DNA of 64,000 bases from Vicia villosa (taxonomy: Eukaryota; Streptophyta; Magnoliopsida; Fabales; Fabaceae): positions 106,078,455 through 106,142,454 of the forward strand of contig NC_081186.1 of assembly GCF_029867415.1 (NCBI RefSeq). The letters run 5' to 3'. The notes below the pieces were generated by a model, which was given only the letters and a program-made list of their open reading frames with translations, was not told the origin of the DNA and made no database searches. Within the stretch, counting starts at the first letter, position 1. Every line of letters starts with the position of its first letter. This document shows, in pieces, positions 35,460 through 49,400 of the stretch. The position numbers and the translations under genes are program-made.

Positions 35460-38400
35460 CTATACATCTCTCTTTGCCATGGTTCCAGTTGAACCCTGCC
35501 TCTTCTGTATGCCATGCTGCCAGGCATCTCTGGATTTATCACTCAAATCATCTAAGGAATTCTCTTGTAAATACCGTGGTGGACGGTGGTTCCCATTTCT
35601 GGAGCTTACTGAAGCGCCATTCATCCTCTCGTCATCTTCAAATGGTGCTCCCACTCTGGATTCCATATGCATCTCCATTGATCTATTATATCTTGGCCCA
35701 CCTGATCTCATACCCCTCATATTCAAGGGTGCCTTACCAGGTAATGGTGTGTAAACAGCTCCCTTGGGCACCAAAAAGTCCTTGGGAAGAGATTCCGTGT
35801 CCATGTAGCAATTTCGGGATTTTGCATCAGCAATCAACGCTTTCCAATCCTCGGAATGTGTCAGTGCATTGGCATTTCCCATCACCTGTCAATAATAACA
35901 AACTATTAATATCAAGCAAAAATTGTGGCTTTGTACATTTAGTTAAAAAAAAAACATAATGACATTTAGAAAGAGATTTGTAATACCCAAAGGGCCCTTC
36001 TTGCGCGCGTAAGGGCAACATTCATCCGACGTATATCAGCAACAAAACCAACCCCATGACCAGCACGCACACAAGACATAATAATCACATCACGCTCTTG
36101 ACCTTGGAAAGCATCTACAGTGTTGATATATAGATCCTTCCCTTCTTCTGAATTTAAGACTTCCTCAAACTCGCGTTGGAGGCATTTCAACTGCAGCTTG
36201 TAAGGAGTAATTATGCCAACAGAAATCTTCCCCAGACCAAAAGACTTCACTGCTTTCTGAACATGCTCGTACAGTCGGAGACAATATTGTGCTTCAACTG
36301 TGTTGAGGTAGGAGGCTGATCCACCTCTGTGAGACTCCCGTCCTTGTCTGACATCATAGAATATATAAGGTCTAAGTAAAGGGTCTTTATAGTATGGTTC
36401 CTCAGGCAATTTAATCACACTCTCACTGTCACTAAGGCGCCCCTGATAAAAGTATCTAGAAGGGAAATCCCGGATTTGGGGATGCATTCTATATTGCACA
36501 GACAGCAACATTGTAGGGCATCCTGCTTGTTGGAACCTTTCAAAAAGACTTCTGCTGTACATCAGTGTTCCAGCAGCCTTGCTGATAACTGTAGCAGGGA
36601 GCTGCTGAGGATCTCCAACAAGAACACACCGTGCTGCCCCAAGAGAAAGAGGAGGAAGAACTCCCACCTCACTGGCTTGGGCTGCCTCATCAATGACTAC
36701 CATATCAAATCCATGGGAAAGTCGAGAAAACAACTTGCGGCCACTGCTAGATACTGTAGTGAAAACTATTTCAGCTTCATTGGCAAAACTGGCCTCTAAA
36801 CTAGCACGGGCCTCTTCCAAATTGAAACCACTACCAGGTCGAAACCTACCTTCCAAAACAGCAAGGCGAGACATCTCAACCAGAACCTTATCCCTGCCTT
36901 CAACTACAGATGCAAGGTTCTGCAGCAAAACATCACGATTCTGATCACGGGCCATGAGAAGGTCAGGGTCAACACCAACAGATCCTTGGGAGCGTACAGC
37001 AGCAGCAGTAGCATTCAGATCTCTATGAAGACAATGCAACTGCTGAGTATACTGAGCTTCGCGATTTCTTAACTGTTGCATCCATCCAGAAACTTCTTCA
37101 CGAGTCTTGACCAGAAGTTGTTCAGTTCTCCGCTCAACAGAAACTGCTTGGGCAGCACGTGTCTGAGAATCAACCCCAACCCGAGCAACATCAGGTCGAT
37201 ATACTTTCATCTCTCCATCAATAAATCCACGATCAAGAACACGGGAAAGAAGCTCATCAGTGGCAGCATTAGAAGGAGCACAAACTAACATTCTAGGCTT
37301 TGGGACTAGTTTAGGCAAAGTTCTTAACAGATTTTGATCCATATTTTGAAGAACTTCATCAATAGATCCTGTGGGGGCATTCTCTGAATTGAGCTCATTA
37401 GCGTGCTTGTAGCTTTCAGGAGCTACATGCTTAAGCAATGAGGTGTAGTAGTGTTGATACTGCACAAGGTGAATGACATTCAACATTCCCCATACTGTAT
37501 GTGTCTTTCCTGTTCCTGGAGGTCCTTGAACAAGAGTAAAAGGCCAAGGATCTTGCCTCTTTGTTGCCACACTACTTGTACCGGCAGCTGTATGCATAGC
37601 TGCCCATTGGATTGCTGCCAACTGGGGTTCATTGAAGGTCCTGCGCAGGTACTCAACGAAGTTTGGCGTGAAGCATTCAGGCATTGCCGGGGTCTGCTGC
37701 TCATATTTAGGAAAGTGCTCAGGACTAGGCTTTAGAATTGCAGTTTGCATCTGTCAAGTGAGAAATTAGTCAGAACTGCAAATCATGATGCATTGCTAGA
37801 TAAGCAAATATTTTGACTACATATACCTGCATATTTAAGCGACGAAATGCATGTAGCGCAATATATTCCCTCTGTGTGGTAGCAAGAGAACCAAGCACTG
37901 TGAGATACCAGATGCTTCCAGTTTGAAGTTTCCTTACGATATGATCATCATCACCCCTGAAGAAAAGAACAATCTCATCTGAGTACAAGAACAGAACCAA
38001 GAAAGTACATATATATTAACTGAACAATTGAATGGGATCTTTAACAGAAAAATTTGAAGGAGTAATACTTGCCTGCTAGGATCATAAGAATCCCCTACAT
38101 AGTAATGGAGTATTGCACCAGGAGGGTCACGGGTATCAATAGGTATGTGCCGTCTAACTGTACCCACCACACGTCCAGTGATTTCTGATTCCCCGCCATC
38201 GTGAGCTGAAGATGAATTGTTCTGCTTGGGTCTGACTGCTTAACACAACAAATAAAATATCAATATTTTTTATCAAACAAACAAACAAGAAAAAATGGCT
38301 CTACTAGATTAGCGAAAACAAACCTGATCCAGGCCTGGGGGACGAAAGAATTGCAACATCACCCTCCTTAAATGACCATTTGAAATCGTGTACTGGAAGT

Positions 38401-41400
38401 ACTTTCACGTCATACCAACCTAAGAGAGACATGTAAATCAAACCCCCAAATTAACAAAAAACAAAGGGACAATCAACTGATATATCACCAAACTGTGGGA
38501 TCATGTTTGTTGAACCTTGCAGGGAGAAAGCAAGAAACACGTCCTCAAAGTATGGCTGAGTACCCAAAAAATACAAGCACAATAAAAGAAAATTAAACTC
38601 CTTGAAGTTGGGAGAATTAAATTTCCGGCATACGTATGGAGAGTTTAAATTAATGTTAAAAACTGTACCTCTTTCTCTTGACTCATTTGCCTTTACTCGC
38701 ACCATAATATGAGTATCCCTTGAAACTGTTTCTGTTGATTCTTCCCAAGTACTGTAAAGTTGAGCACGGCATTCCTCAAAAAGCAAAGGCTCAAATACTC
38801 GAACATACTCTTCCACTGAGTCAAACTTCCCAGGAACACACTTCAAATCGGTCTCTCCTGAATCACAGAATTTTCAATCAGTTACCAATAAGAATAAATA
38901 ACTTACAATCAAACTTTCAAAGAACTAAAGGATGCATCCCAACTGACTCAGCATTTAGTGGGACAAATAACCAAATAAGTAATCATCAACTAATATAAAA
39001 GCAGCAAATGCATTCTAGCTCAACGTGTCGGTATATACTACAACACATAAAGGAAGGTTGTTTTAGATAGTCAACAGTAAACTTAAAAATTAGCCAAATC
39101 TTATGTAGTATTATTTATATACAGCCAAGACTTTAATCCATGTAGCTGAACCGCTTGGGAGAAAAAGAAGCTGTTTTCGTGTTCATATACAGCCAAACCG
39201 TTAACCACTATGCAAACTACCAAGATATCAGAAGATTTGAATACCTATGAAACAATCTCTCTATTGAATAAGCAGGTATTTAAAATGTACATGTAACACT
39301 TTCTGATGAAGAATGTGAGTAGCATGTGTCTACCAGTTAACTGTGCAGAATGTTTTCCGGAGTACTTCTAAAACTAACATTATTGTAAAACCATCTATAA
39401 CATCTTCTAGATGATGTAAAAGCTATGGCATAAAAAATTTTGATAAGACATAAATAGTTACAAGTTAGCATTCAAAACATTAAAGAAAAATCTCAGAAAT
39501 CAAACAATCCCACACATTATTGAATAAATTCAGTAATCAGCATAGAGAACTTGGAGAAATAGAACATGTAATAGTTAAAGTTATGATACTGAATTGAAGT
39601 AAAGTATGAGGTTGCCCTTCCACCAGTTATCTTTTGTTCTTTCTCGAGAAACAAGACAACTTGAGAACCATAACACAGAGGCATATGATGGTGATTGGAT
39701 ACATAAGGAATTCATGAAAACCAATGAAAGCTATGAAATCAATATCAAATTCCATTCCAAAAACAACTACCTTTGCATGTCTCTCCAGTGTTATGATTCT
39801 CACAGTGTGATAACTGGAGGAAGGGAGCAACAAGATAAGAAATCAGAAACAATTCAAATGCAAAGAACAGCAAAATTCAAATCCAAAGAGATCAGATCAT
39901 AAGCATTTATCAATAACAGTATATATTTGCACTCATGGTAATAATATTTATACGAACAATTGGTACCTGGGTGATGCCAAAACTTTTCACTGGTAACCTC
40001 TCGAATGAGGCGTTCAACAGATGAGTCCTGGGACTGGTAACTGGCAGGGGTCTGCTTCTTGATAGAGTGATGTTTCTTGTTTACCGGCCTGACATCATTG
40101 GAGCTTTGACCACTCTGTCCCAACTTCCTATTAGAACCAAACGCATTCTTCTGTTGCCTCGACTCTGTCTGTTGTTTCCATGATCCCTGTCTTGGTATGG
40201 GTGGTAAATTCACTTCCATAGGAGGTTCAGTCTCACTGTTGATTCTCCTATGCCTACCAAATGATCCAGAATTATCACTATTACAATCAGATTTAGGTTC
40301 ATGTGTTTCAATTTGACTTACACCTTCACCAAAAGAAGAGTCTGATTGATTCTGATCCTTAGCTATTCCAACCCGTTCAACTTGTGCAGGAACAGTACGA
40401 ACTTCCTTCACAGTACGGCTTATAACTGGTGATGAGAAAGTCTGTCTTCTAGGTGTTGAGGTTTTGATGGGACCAGCTTGCTTGACATCTTCCAAGTTAA
40501 GAAACATGGTCTGCCTACTACGTTTCTTTCCCAACATTTCCTCTTTGCGTTGGTCAATCCTTCTCTTCCCGGGAATATTTGCGGACCTAAGTGCATGACT
40601 TGCTTCAATACCTTTCACTTCTTTTTGCTTGGGAACTATACTGGGCTCCTCCTGTGGATCAATAGAAGCTTCACTTTTTATATTGCTAGCTGAATTTAGG
40701 ACACCGTTGATTTTTTGTTCACTGCTATTTGATTCTAGACCTATAGAAGCCTGGCTACACTTTGCATCATTTATACTATTAGAATTAGAATTCTTGATAT
40801 TGTTAGACTTACTGTCAGAAGCCACAACACTTCCATTCACCATTCCAGATGTTGCTTGCTCTTCTGGAGCCTGACTTTTTCGTGGCAGATTATTACCTCC
40901 ATTTGCATTAGCATAACCCTCCTCCTCAGACCATTCCCCTTCTTCCCTTTCTGTAGATTGAGCATTTGCCGAACCAGATTTCTGAGATTCCATAACATTC
41001 ACGCCCTCCTCTTTTATGGACTTAGAGGGAGCCTTTGCACCCTGATATCCTGCTATCATCAGCCCAGCATCCCCACCAGACACACTTGCAGACTTAGAGC
41101 GAATAAATGGTTGGAATCCCGAAACAGTTGAGGCATGTGAAAATGCATGATTATTCATTATTCCTTTGGCAACAGTAGAAGCTACAGATAAGTCAGTTCC
41201 TTTGGCAGCAGTAGAAGCTACAGATAAGTCGGTTCCTTTGGCAGCAGTAGAAGCTACAGATAAGTCGGTTCCTTTGGCAGCAGTAGAAGCTACAGATAAG
41301 TCGGTTCCTTGGGCAGCAGTAGAAGCTACAGATAAGTCAGTTCCTTGGGCAGCAGTAGAAGCTACAGATAAGTCAGTTCCTTGGGCAGCAGCAGTAGAAG

Positions 41401-41581
41401 CTACAGATAAGTCAGTTCCTTGGGCAGCAGTAGAAGCTAAAAATAAGTTAGAAGTATGGGAATTTGTTGACGACTGGGTCTTTTGAGGCTGGAAGCAGAA
41501 AACACCATCCCTCTCATCACTATCTTCTGTAGGAGGCTCATTAAGGTCAAAACTAAATATCGTTCTTCCTCCGGAACCCAT
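35460..41581 (-). CDS. SEN1-like superfamily 1 helicase (seven coding exons)
   Basis: Exons, in order: 41581-39967, 38857-38669, 38419-38324, 38238-38073, 37956-37827, 37750-35987 and 35885-35460. They join in frame to 4,386 bp, i.e. 1,461 residues. The N-terminal half is disordered, starts with a Phe-Asp-Leu-Asn-Glu-Pro-Pro motif and has 12-residue repeats (about residues 50-145). The helicase core lies mainly in exon 6: motif I GPPGTGKT (about 808-815), Ala-Pro-Ser-Asn-Ala-Ala-Thr-Asp (Ia), DEAA (about 1086), Gly-Asp-Pro-Gln-Gln-Leu-Pro (III), Gln-Tyr-Arg-Met-His-Pro, Asp-Ala-Phe-Gln-Gly-Gln-Glu (V) and Ala-Leu-Thr-Arg-Ala-Arg (VI). This is the Upf1/SEN1 layout: nuclear RNA-DNA unwinding linked to transcription termination and RNA processing. 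It resembles Arabidopsis At4g30100 (from memory). The intron between exons 4 and 5 has a GC donor. No lesions seen. Confidence 0.93.
41160..41462 (-). repeat. 36-bp coding minisatellite in helicase exon 1
   Basis: Eight tandem copies encode STAAQGTDLSVA-type repeats. The first four carry Gln, the later ones Lys, and copy 2 has an extra Ala codon. The last copy is diverged. Copy-number change would stay in frame. Confidence 0.95.
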
Positions 41582-42716
41582 CTTATATGCATAAGGATGC
41601 AGGCTAAATACTGAATAAAATGTTGAACAGGTGCGTAGCTTGTATAATTATAATTTTTAAGCGGCAATATACATGACATGCCCACAATGAAGAAAGATGG
41701 TAGATCTGCAGGTATAGCACAAGAAAAAAAAACAGTATTATAAATATACAAATAACTTTGAGGTACACATTATATCACCTTAATGTGCAAGACAACAATC
41801 AATAAAATCAAAAAGCAAAAAGCATAAAGGAATAAAATCAAAATCACAGGCTATTATCTATGAAACATATGACAACAATTTGTATCCTACCCTAAAGGTA
41901 TGTATGAACCTAAACAAACTACATGAGCAAAAAGCATAAAATCCATAGCATACCAATCATCCAGATTAAAATAAATGAAAGGAAAAAAACAGAAACAAGA
42001 CATATAAAGAGGGAACCCCTTGATAGCATATCAAAATCAAAACCTAACACCTTGATAACACTACTAATACTAAGAACATCTAAAGCTAAACAACCACGCA
42101 GCCATCCAATCCTATTTATCATCAATCACCTCCTTCTCCACCAATACCAATAAAAGAGCTCACATTCAACAATCACATGACAATTGAGAGAACCCAATTC
42201 CACAAAGGTCAATAAGATGCACATTCACATACACATACATCAACCCACAAAACAGTTCTGAACTCTCATCATTCCAGATCAAAAAAGCCACTAAATTTCC
42301 CACAAACCCCCAAAAAAAACACTATAAAACAAACCAAAAACTACCAACCACAGTGAAAACAAACAACAAATATCTAGGGTTCCAATTTCAACAACTAAAC
42401 AATCCACACTACCTTTACCAAACACCCTTCCAATCCAGATTCAAAATCCACATATATAATTAGATCTTATTATCCTCACAAACACCACACAAATAGAGAT
42501 CAATCAATCAATCAATCCACTTGTCCTTTCAACCTAACCATCATCGTCAAAATAAAATAATGCACAAATCTAATTAGTCAACCATATCCCTCCATTCAGT
42601 ATCGTTCAATTCACCACCATTATCCACAGTTCCAAGATTTCATTCACTGAAAATCATCTACCACCGACCAACCCTAAAAAATGATCGAAAAATAAATTCG
42701 AAAATCAAAATTAGTC

Positions 42717-42900
42717 TCAGAGAGAGAGAATTTACCTCTTCTCACTTCCAACAAAAAGAGGGTTCGCTCTCAATAGGTGCAAGTTGAAGAGAGAGATTAT
42801 AGAGAGATTGTAGAGAGAGAGAGAGTTTGTAGAGAGAGAAAGAGCGAATACGTTTTTGATGAGGAAAAGAGGGTGTGGTGTTGGGTTTATATAGGAAAAT
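42717..42900 (-). promoter_or_regulatory. Helicase core promoter and 5' UTR start
   Basis: On the minus strand a TATATAA box (plus 42,887-42,893) is followed by a CT-repeat 5' leader (plus strand GAGAGA tracts, 42,717-42,850), common in plant promoters. A GT donor at about 42,736 ('agaagaggtaaatt') suggests a 5' UTR intron running to the AG just before ATG 41581. That leader and intron account for the open stretch 41,582-42,735, which has no other gene. Confidence 0.65.
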
Positions 42901-42999
42901 GTCGATCTCATCTCGATCATCGGAGTTTTAACTGCTCACCGTTAAGTGATTTCCGTCCAAGGGTAAAATAGGTACTTTAAATGGTTATTTAATGAAAGG

Positions 43000-45900
43000 G
43001 TATAATGGGAATGTTTGGGCGTGTGTAGGGGTAGTTTCGGAAATTAGATTTTTTTATGGATATAAATAACAATTACTAGCACGAACCGGAGCAAGATCTC
43101 ATTAGGGGAGTATGGACGGCACGCGCAGCGCGTGAAATATTACTGTTTGGTTTATTGATTTTTTTTATTGATCAAATTAATGAAATAATTTTTTTTTTTA
43201 AAATAGTAATTTATGAGTAACTGAATTTAAAACAAATAAAATAATAGAGAAAGATTTTATTAATTATGATGGTCAATTGTTTTTTTTAAGTTTTTTTATA
43301 AAAAAGTTTAGATGAGTTGAATTTTAGGATATATTTCAAGGATTAATGATTTTTAAAGTATTTGATATAGTTATATTTTTTATTAATTAAAAAAGGAAAA
43401 AGTCTTTGATACTTGTGATATGATTTGGTAATTATAGATAATCTATATTCTAGATACATTCAAAATTTTATTTTATTTTAAATAAATTATTATTAAATAC
43501 TTTTATTGTTTATGGTAATGAATGATTTGATGACAAAACATAACCAATCAAACTCTAGGATAATAGAGTTGCAAATTTTAAACATTAATTTGTATGCGTT
43601 GAAAAAATGTGCACACGTTAAATAATTTCATTCAAAATTCTTGATAATCTATATTTTAGATAATTCAAAAAAAAATTGAATTATCAATTATATATATTTT
43701 AGATACATTTAATATTATATTTTATTTTAAGTAAATTATTATTAAATACTTTTATTGCAATGTGATTCGATGATAAAACATAACCAATCAAACTTTAGAA
43801 TAATAGAGTTAAAAAGTTTAAAGATTAGTTTTTAAGCATTGAAAAAAAATACACACCTGGAATAATTCCAAAAATATATTTATAGAAATATTTTGTATTT
43901 CACGAATTAACCTAAGAAATGGCTTTGTGGTGTACTTTAATTGGATTCTTGCATGCAAAAAGTTTACATTATCAAATATCAATCTATATAAATTAATTCA
44001 AAAGTTTATAATTTGATATGTTATATTGTTAGTGTAAATATATTTTATATTATTAATCAATTATAAGTATTTAATTATTTAAAAAATTGAATATATTCAT
44101 AATTATTTTTAAAATCATTTATTTGATTGGCTATAATTTATTGACATTGTAAAAAAAATATTTTCATACAGTATACAAATTAAATTTTAAATTACAAAAA
44201 GAAAATGTAATCTTTGAATTTATATAAACTAATTTTAAAGGTATTTATAAGTTGAAAATTGTACATTGATATTCTAGAATCTTATTTGTTTATAACTATT
44301 GAAATGACTAAAAGAATTAAGATTTTCTTTTCATTTAAATATCAAATTTTGTATAGTTTTTTTCTGCTAAATTTTATATTCATTCTAGAATTTTCATTGA
44401 TTGTTGTATTTTTTATTGGTCAACAAATTTAATCTAATTATAATTTCAATTAAATCTAATCATTAAATTAACGTCAAAAAATTATATATAAACTAACCCT
44501 AACTCATATTTTAATTAAAATATAGTAACTAAAATTAAAAATATTTTTAGAAGTCTAACCAATATTTCATATTTAACTAATCAATATTATATATTAAAAT
44601 TTTCAAAATCATCGTATTTTAAATTATTCACTATTAATTAATAGAGTTGTTCCATGTTTGAGGATATATGTGTAAATTAGTCATATTTTAATCATGATAA
44701 AATAAATAGAAATTAAGTTTATTTACTGTATAATTGTAACAAATATTTTATAAATTTTTATTTTAAAAGTATCCTTTAATTTTCATTTTAACTTAAATCC
44801 AAATAATCCAATAGAAGAATGAATAAATATAATAAATTTACAAAATTGTCCTCATTAACTAACAATTATATTAATTGTACAAGCTATTATTTTAGAGGTG
44901 AAAAAAAAATTAATTAATGTTAAATTGAGAAAATAAAAAGAGTACTAGACTTTTTTTAACTAGAACCACACTTATTTTAATAATAATAATAAAATAATAA
45001 TAATAATAATAATAATGGACACAAAATATTAAATATGAGTATATAAGTTAAGATTTGTTTTACTTTTGTTTAAAATATATTTACAAATTGAAAACAAAAT
45101 GGTATTATTGATCAAATTTATATTGATGATCTTTATACAAATCTTTTGTGGATTTGAACTTTGTCCATTTTGATTACTAGTCCAAATTATTATCTTGTGC
45201 TATCATAATTTAATTAAAAATAAGAAGAAAAAAATAACATATGAAAATTTGATGTATGGATAAAAATTAAAATTTATTACTTTAACTTTTTAAATATTAT
45301 TTTGGTTTCTAATACATAAAAAAAAATATAAGAGAATAAATAATGTGCAACGAACTATAAGCACAAACATCTGAACAAATTATTATTAATTCAGAAGAAA
45401 AAATACTAAAAACTCCTCAAATGATGTGATTTTAAAAAATATTCATATAGTTAGATAAGATTGGAGGGTGTGTTTTACCATTTTACATTATGAGACCATA
45501 GTTGTTTGAAAAATTGTTCTTTTATATATTTGTCTTTTTGATAATATTTTTCGGAAAGTTTAATCAATCAGAAATTTCATTAAAATGTTCACATTTGAAT
45601 AAATATATTATTTTTTGAATAAATTATAATATTTTTTAATGATTTTTAATAAAACTTCCTTTCTTATCTAATCAGCCTTAATTAAAATTTTGGTTCCTAT
45701 TTTGATCCTCTAACTTTTTTATTCAAAATTTTAATACTTATTCTTTTATAAATTTTTAGACTTTTCATATCCCTATTTATATATTCATTTGATCTTCTAT
45801 TTTTAAATCTACAATTTTTGTCCTCTATTTTATTAATTTATAAAATAAATTTTTTAAAACAAATTTGTGAAAAAAACTACTACAATATCATAAAGTTATT

Positions 45901-46020
45901 TGTAAAAAAATATAAAAATACAAATAAAAATTCAGTTAAAACGAAAATTAATTAAAAATTAATAACTTTAAAAGCTCATAAAAAATCAATGAAATAAGGA
46001 TAATGATGGCTCAAAATTAT
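43000..46020. other. AT-rich intergenic, no gene seen
   Basis: More than 75% A/T by eye. One GC-rich palindrome, CACGCGCAGCGCGTG, lies at 43,120-43,134. Short related blocks recur near 43,430-43,620 and 43,640-43,840 (around 'acataaccaatcaaact' and 'aataatagagtt'), suggesting an old duplication. No coding signal. Confidence 0.5.
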
Positions 46021-46029
46021 GACTCATAA

Positions 46030-48630
46030 AGTTTGTAAAAAATTCTTTTGCAAAATGATGGCACTTTGATAGTTGGGGGCATTAGTGGTGTCTTGATCAT
46101 GAGGAAATATAGAAAATAGTGGTTAATCTCAAATGTGTTATACATTATAGGCATGAAGATCAACTTATTATGCATTGGCCAACTGATTAGAAAGAACCAT
46201 AAAGTGTTGATAGAGGATAAGACGATGAGAGTGCATGACCAAGTGGAAGATTGATCTTGAAGGCATCTATGTCTCAAAAATGGACCTTCAAGATTGAACT
46301 TGATGTGTTGGAACATAAGTGCTTAGCAACTGCAACCAATGGGGATAACACTACAGGCTTGGTTATTTCAACTTTAGAGACATCAGCCATCTGAAAAAGA
46401 AAAACATGGGCTCAGGCTTACTTGAAATTTATATTACAAGTGAATTGTGTGAAGAATGTGTACAAACTAAGCATCATAAGAATAGTTTCAACAAGGATGT
46501 AAGAAGAAGGTCTAGAGCCTTTCTTAAAGTCATATACTTTGATGTGTGTGATCTTGTCCAAGTGGACTCAATTGGATGTAACAAATACTTTTTACATTCA
46601 TATCTAATTTTAGTAGAAAATTATGGACATGTTTGATCAAGAAGAAAAGTTATGTGATTGATGTGTTCACTACATTCAAATCCATGGTGTAAAGGCAGAG
46701 TTGTCAGAAGATCAAGATATTGAGAATTAATGGTAGAGGTGAGTACGTGTCAAGTGATTTTGATGCAGTATGTGAAAGAGAAGGAATTATTCATCAGGTG
46801 GTGCCACCATATACACCTCAACAAAATGGGACTACTGGGAGAAAGAACAAGACAATCATGAGCATGGTGATAAGTATGTCGAAGAGCATGCATCTACCTA
46901 ATGAGTTGTGTGGTGAGGTTGTGTTCATTGCAACATACATCTTGAATAGGTGCCCGACCAAGAGACTAAAAGGGATCACACCAGAAGAATATTTGTCCGA
47001 CGTCAAGCCAAACTTTAGTCAATTAAAGGTATTTGGGTATATTGCACATAGACATGTGCTTGACCAATTGAGGAGGAGGCTTGAAGAAAAATCATGTCAA
47101 TTGATCTTGATTGGTTATCATTCAACTGGTGGTTAAAAGTTATTTAATCATATGAATGGGAAAATAGTTACCAACTGAGATGTGGTTTTAGATGAGTTGA
47201 AGGAATGAGATTAGAGTAATAGTTCTAAAAAAAGATTTAGTGAGAATCATGTATGAATAACCAGTTAGTAAAGCTAAAGTGCAGTCCTAAACAGGTACAA
47301 AAAGGTCTTAAAGAACTAGAAACATGTCATCCAGATTGCAGGAATGTGTAGTCACATCATGTGATGTGGTCAATGATGAAAGTGATTTGGTATACTATGC
47401 ATTACGTGCATACGTTGAGCTAGTGAATGTGATTGAGGCATTAAATAATCCTAAATGGATGAATGTTATGATAAAGAAGTTGGATTCTATAGAAGTTAAC
47501 AAGACCTGGTCACTTGTTGATCTACTATACAGAAAGAAAGAAATTGACGTAAAGTGAGTATACAGTGTGAAACTAATTTCTAAGGATGAAGTGACTAGAC
47601 ACAAAGTAAGACTCGTGGCCAAAGAGTTTCTTCAAATGGAAGGTGTTGATTTTGATGAAATATGTGCACCAGTTGTCATGATTGAGACAATTAGAAGGTT
47701 ATTTCCTTATCCAATATCAATAATTAGTCCATAGCCAGATGTAAAGTGTTTCTTCTTGAATGGATCTTTAGATGAAGAAGTGTATGTGTCTCAGCCAGTT
47801 GGTTCTGATAAAGAAGGCAAAAAGAATAAGGTGTACAACTACATAAGGCATTGTATGGAATCAAACAAACTCCATGAAGTTAGAATAAAAATATTCATGG
47901 TTCCCTAAAAGAGATGGGATTTATGAAGTGTAAAACAGAGCATGGTGTGTGTGTCAGGAGGAGCAACAAAAATGAGTTGATCATATTATGCCTCTATGTA
48001 GATGTCTTGTTAATCAAAAGTAGTTGTAAGAAAGAAACTGAAGACTTCAAATTGAAAGTGGTGGAGGAATTTCAGATGTCTTAGAGGCACATTATACTAT
48101 GGAATTTTGTTTCCAATAGCAAATTAAGGAATGGAGTACAAGCTTGTTGGATACATTAATTTTACTTTGTATGGTAATGTTGACGATATAAAATCTATAA
48201 CAAACTGTGTGTTTATGCTATGCGGTGCACCAGCTGCTTGGAGCTCAGGAAATGAACCTATGATGGATTTATCATATCATGTGAAACATAGTAAATTGCA
48301 ACTTCACTACGTGTTTGCCAAGTTATATGGTTGATGAACTTGATTGATGAATTTGAAGGCAAGGTTCACTAAGCTAAGACTATGAAGATTGGCAACACAT
48401 ATGCCATAAATCTGGCCAAGAATCCTATTGCACATAGAAGAAGTAAACACATATAGATGAAGTTCCATTACTTTATAGAACAAGTAAGCAATGGAATATT
48501 ATGCTTGGAGCATTGTACAAGTGAAGACCAAGTAGCAGACATTATGACTAAAGCAGTACAAGTTAAATTGTTCGGGAAGTTTAGGAACGCGATGGATGTA
48601 GAAAACTTAAGCGCAATGAATTAGGTGGTG
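46030..48630 (+). mobile_element. Degenerate Ty1/copia pol region
   Basis: Domains appear in order on the plus strand with many stops. A gag-pre-integrase part reads Leu-Leu-Cys-Ile-Gly-Gln-Leu near 46,160 and Arg-Leu-Gly-Tyr-Phe-Asn-Phe near 46,360, with a Cys-x2-Cys ... His-His zinc region near 46,450. The integrase (46,720-47,136) has Tyr-Thr-Pro-Gln-Gln-Asn-Gly. The reverse transcriptase has Val-Ala-Lys-Glu-Phe near 47,615 and Tyr-Val-Asp-Val-Leu near 47,995. RNase H ends with Ala-Asp-Ile-Met-Thr-Lys near 48,540. It ends at a stop by 48,625. Copia order (integrase before RT) is clear. Inactive. Confidence 0.88.
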
Positions 48631-48631
48631 T

Positions 48632-48850
48632 GTTAAATATGTATAATTAATTGTGTTGGGATGTTACTTGATACTCAAGTAAAAGTATGTTGGAGAGAGA
48701 ATTTTGTTTTAACAAATTTTATTTGTTAGTTATAAGTAGTATTTATCTATTGGCTATTATAATGAAATAATACATATTTATGGAGAAGATAAGAGAAAAT
48801 GTGGTGATTGATTTCAAACTTAGGATTCCATGTAAAATATCATCACAACC
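48632..48850 (+). repeat. Probable start of the copia 3' LTR
   Basis: Right after the pol end a polypurine-like 'aggtggtg' is followed by 'tgttaaatatg', a typical copia LTR start with TG. The LTR end was not located and no 5' partner was seen. Confidence 0.5.
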
Positions 48851-49170
48851 AAACTATTGTACACTAATTACAATATATTAAATGCATTTGAGATGCTAGC
48901 TTCGTAATAGGAGTTTAGCATAATAAAATTTAAATTTCTTCACGAATTCAAATCTCTTTAACCACGGATGTAAAATATTATTCTTGTCACTTTAATTTAG
49001 AAAAAAATCTTCTCCCTAAATTTCTCCAAAACATTGAGGTGTTAGCTAACTGATAAGACTTAACATCGTGAACTCAATGTGTTGAATTTGAATCTTCTTG
49101 TAAACAGTTGTAAAATATCTATTAGTATGAATTTATCTAATCCATATCTTTCTATTTCTCAATTTTAAAT

Positions 49171-49400
49171 AGGCTAAATATCTTTGTTAGTCCTTTAACT
49201 TTACCTCTAGATCCATTTTGGTCCCTCAATTTTAAAAGAGGTCAGTGTAGTCCCTTATGTCTTCAAACAACATCATTTAAGTCATTTCCGTCTAACTTTC
49301 ATAAACAGCGTCAATTTTTGCATGTGTGTCATATGTTCATACGCGTGGCATCTGGCATGGCATACGTCCATCACCAAGGTCATAAAAAATTCAAGCAAAA
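49171..49400. mobile_element. One end of a TIR element (aggctaaata family)
   Basis: Begins 'aggctaaatatctttgttag' and continues with 'ggtccctcaattttaaaag' and 'gtggcatctggcatgg'. The same order of words occurs at the left end of the complete element at 57,901. No right end was found, so this is a truncated copy. Confidence 0.55.

Noticed and set aside
35474..37735. Several plus-strand frames of 60-161 codons across the helicase
   Set aside because: All are opposite-strand shadows of helicase exons 6 and 7, with no recognisable domains.
41166..41486. 106-codon plus-strand frame with Val-Glu-Ala-Thr-Asp-Lys repeats
   Set aside because: It is the antisense reading of the 36-bp repeat inside the helicase exon; multiples of three keep both strands open.
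42732..42971. Frames on both strands around 42.8 kb
   Set aside because: They cover the GA-repeat leader and TATA region of the helicase promoter, with low-complexity content.
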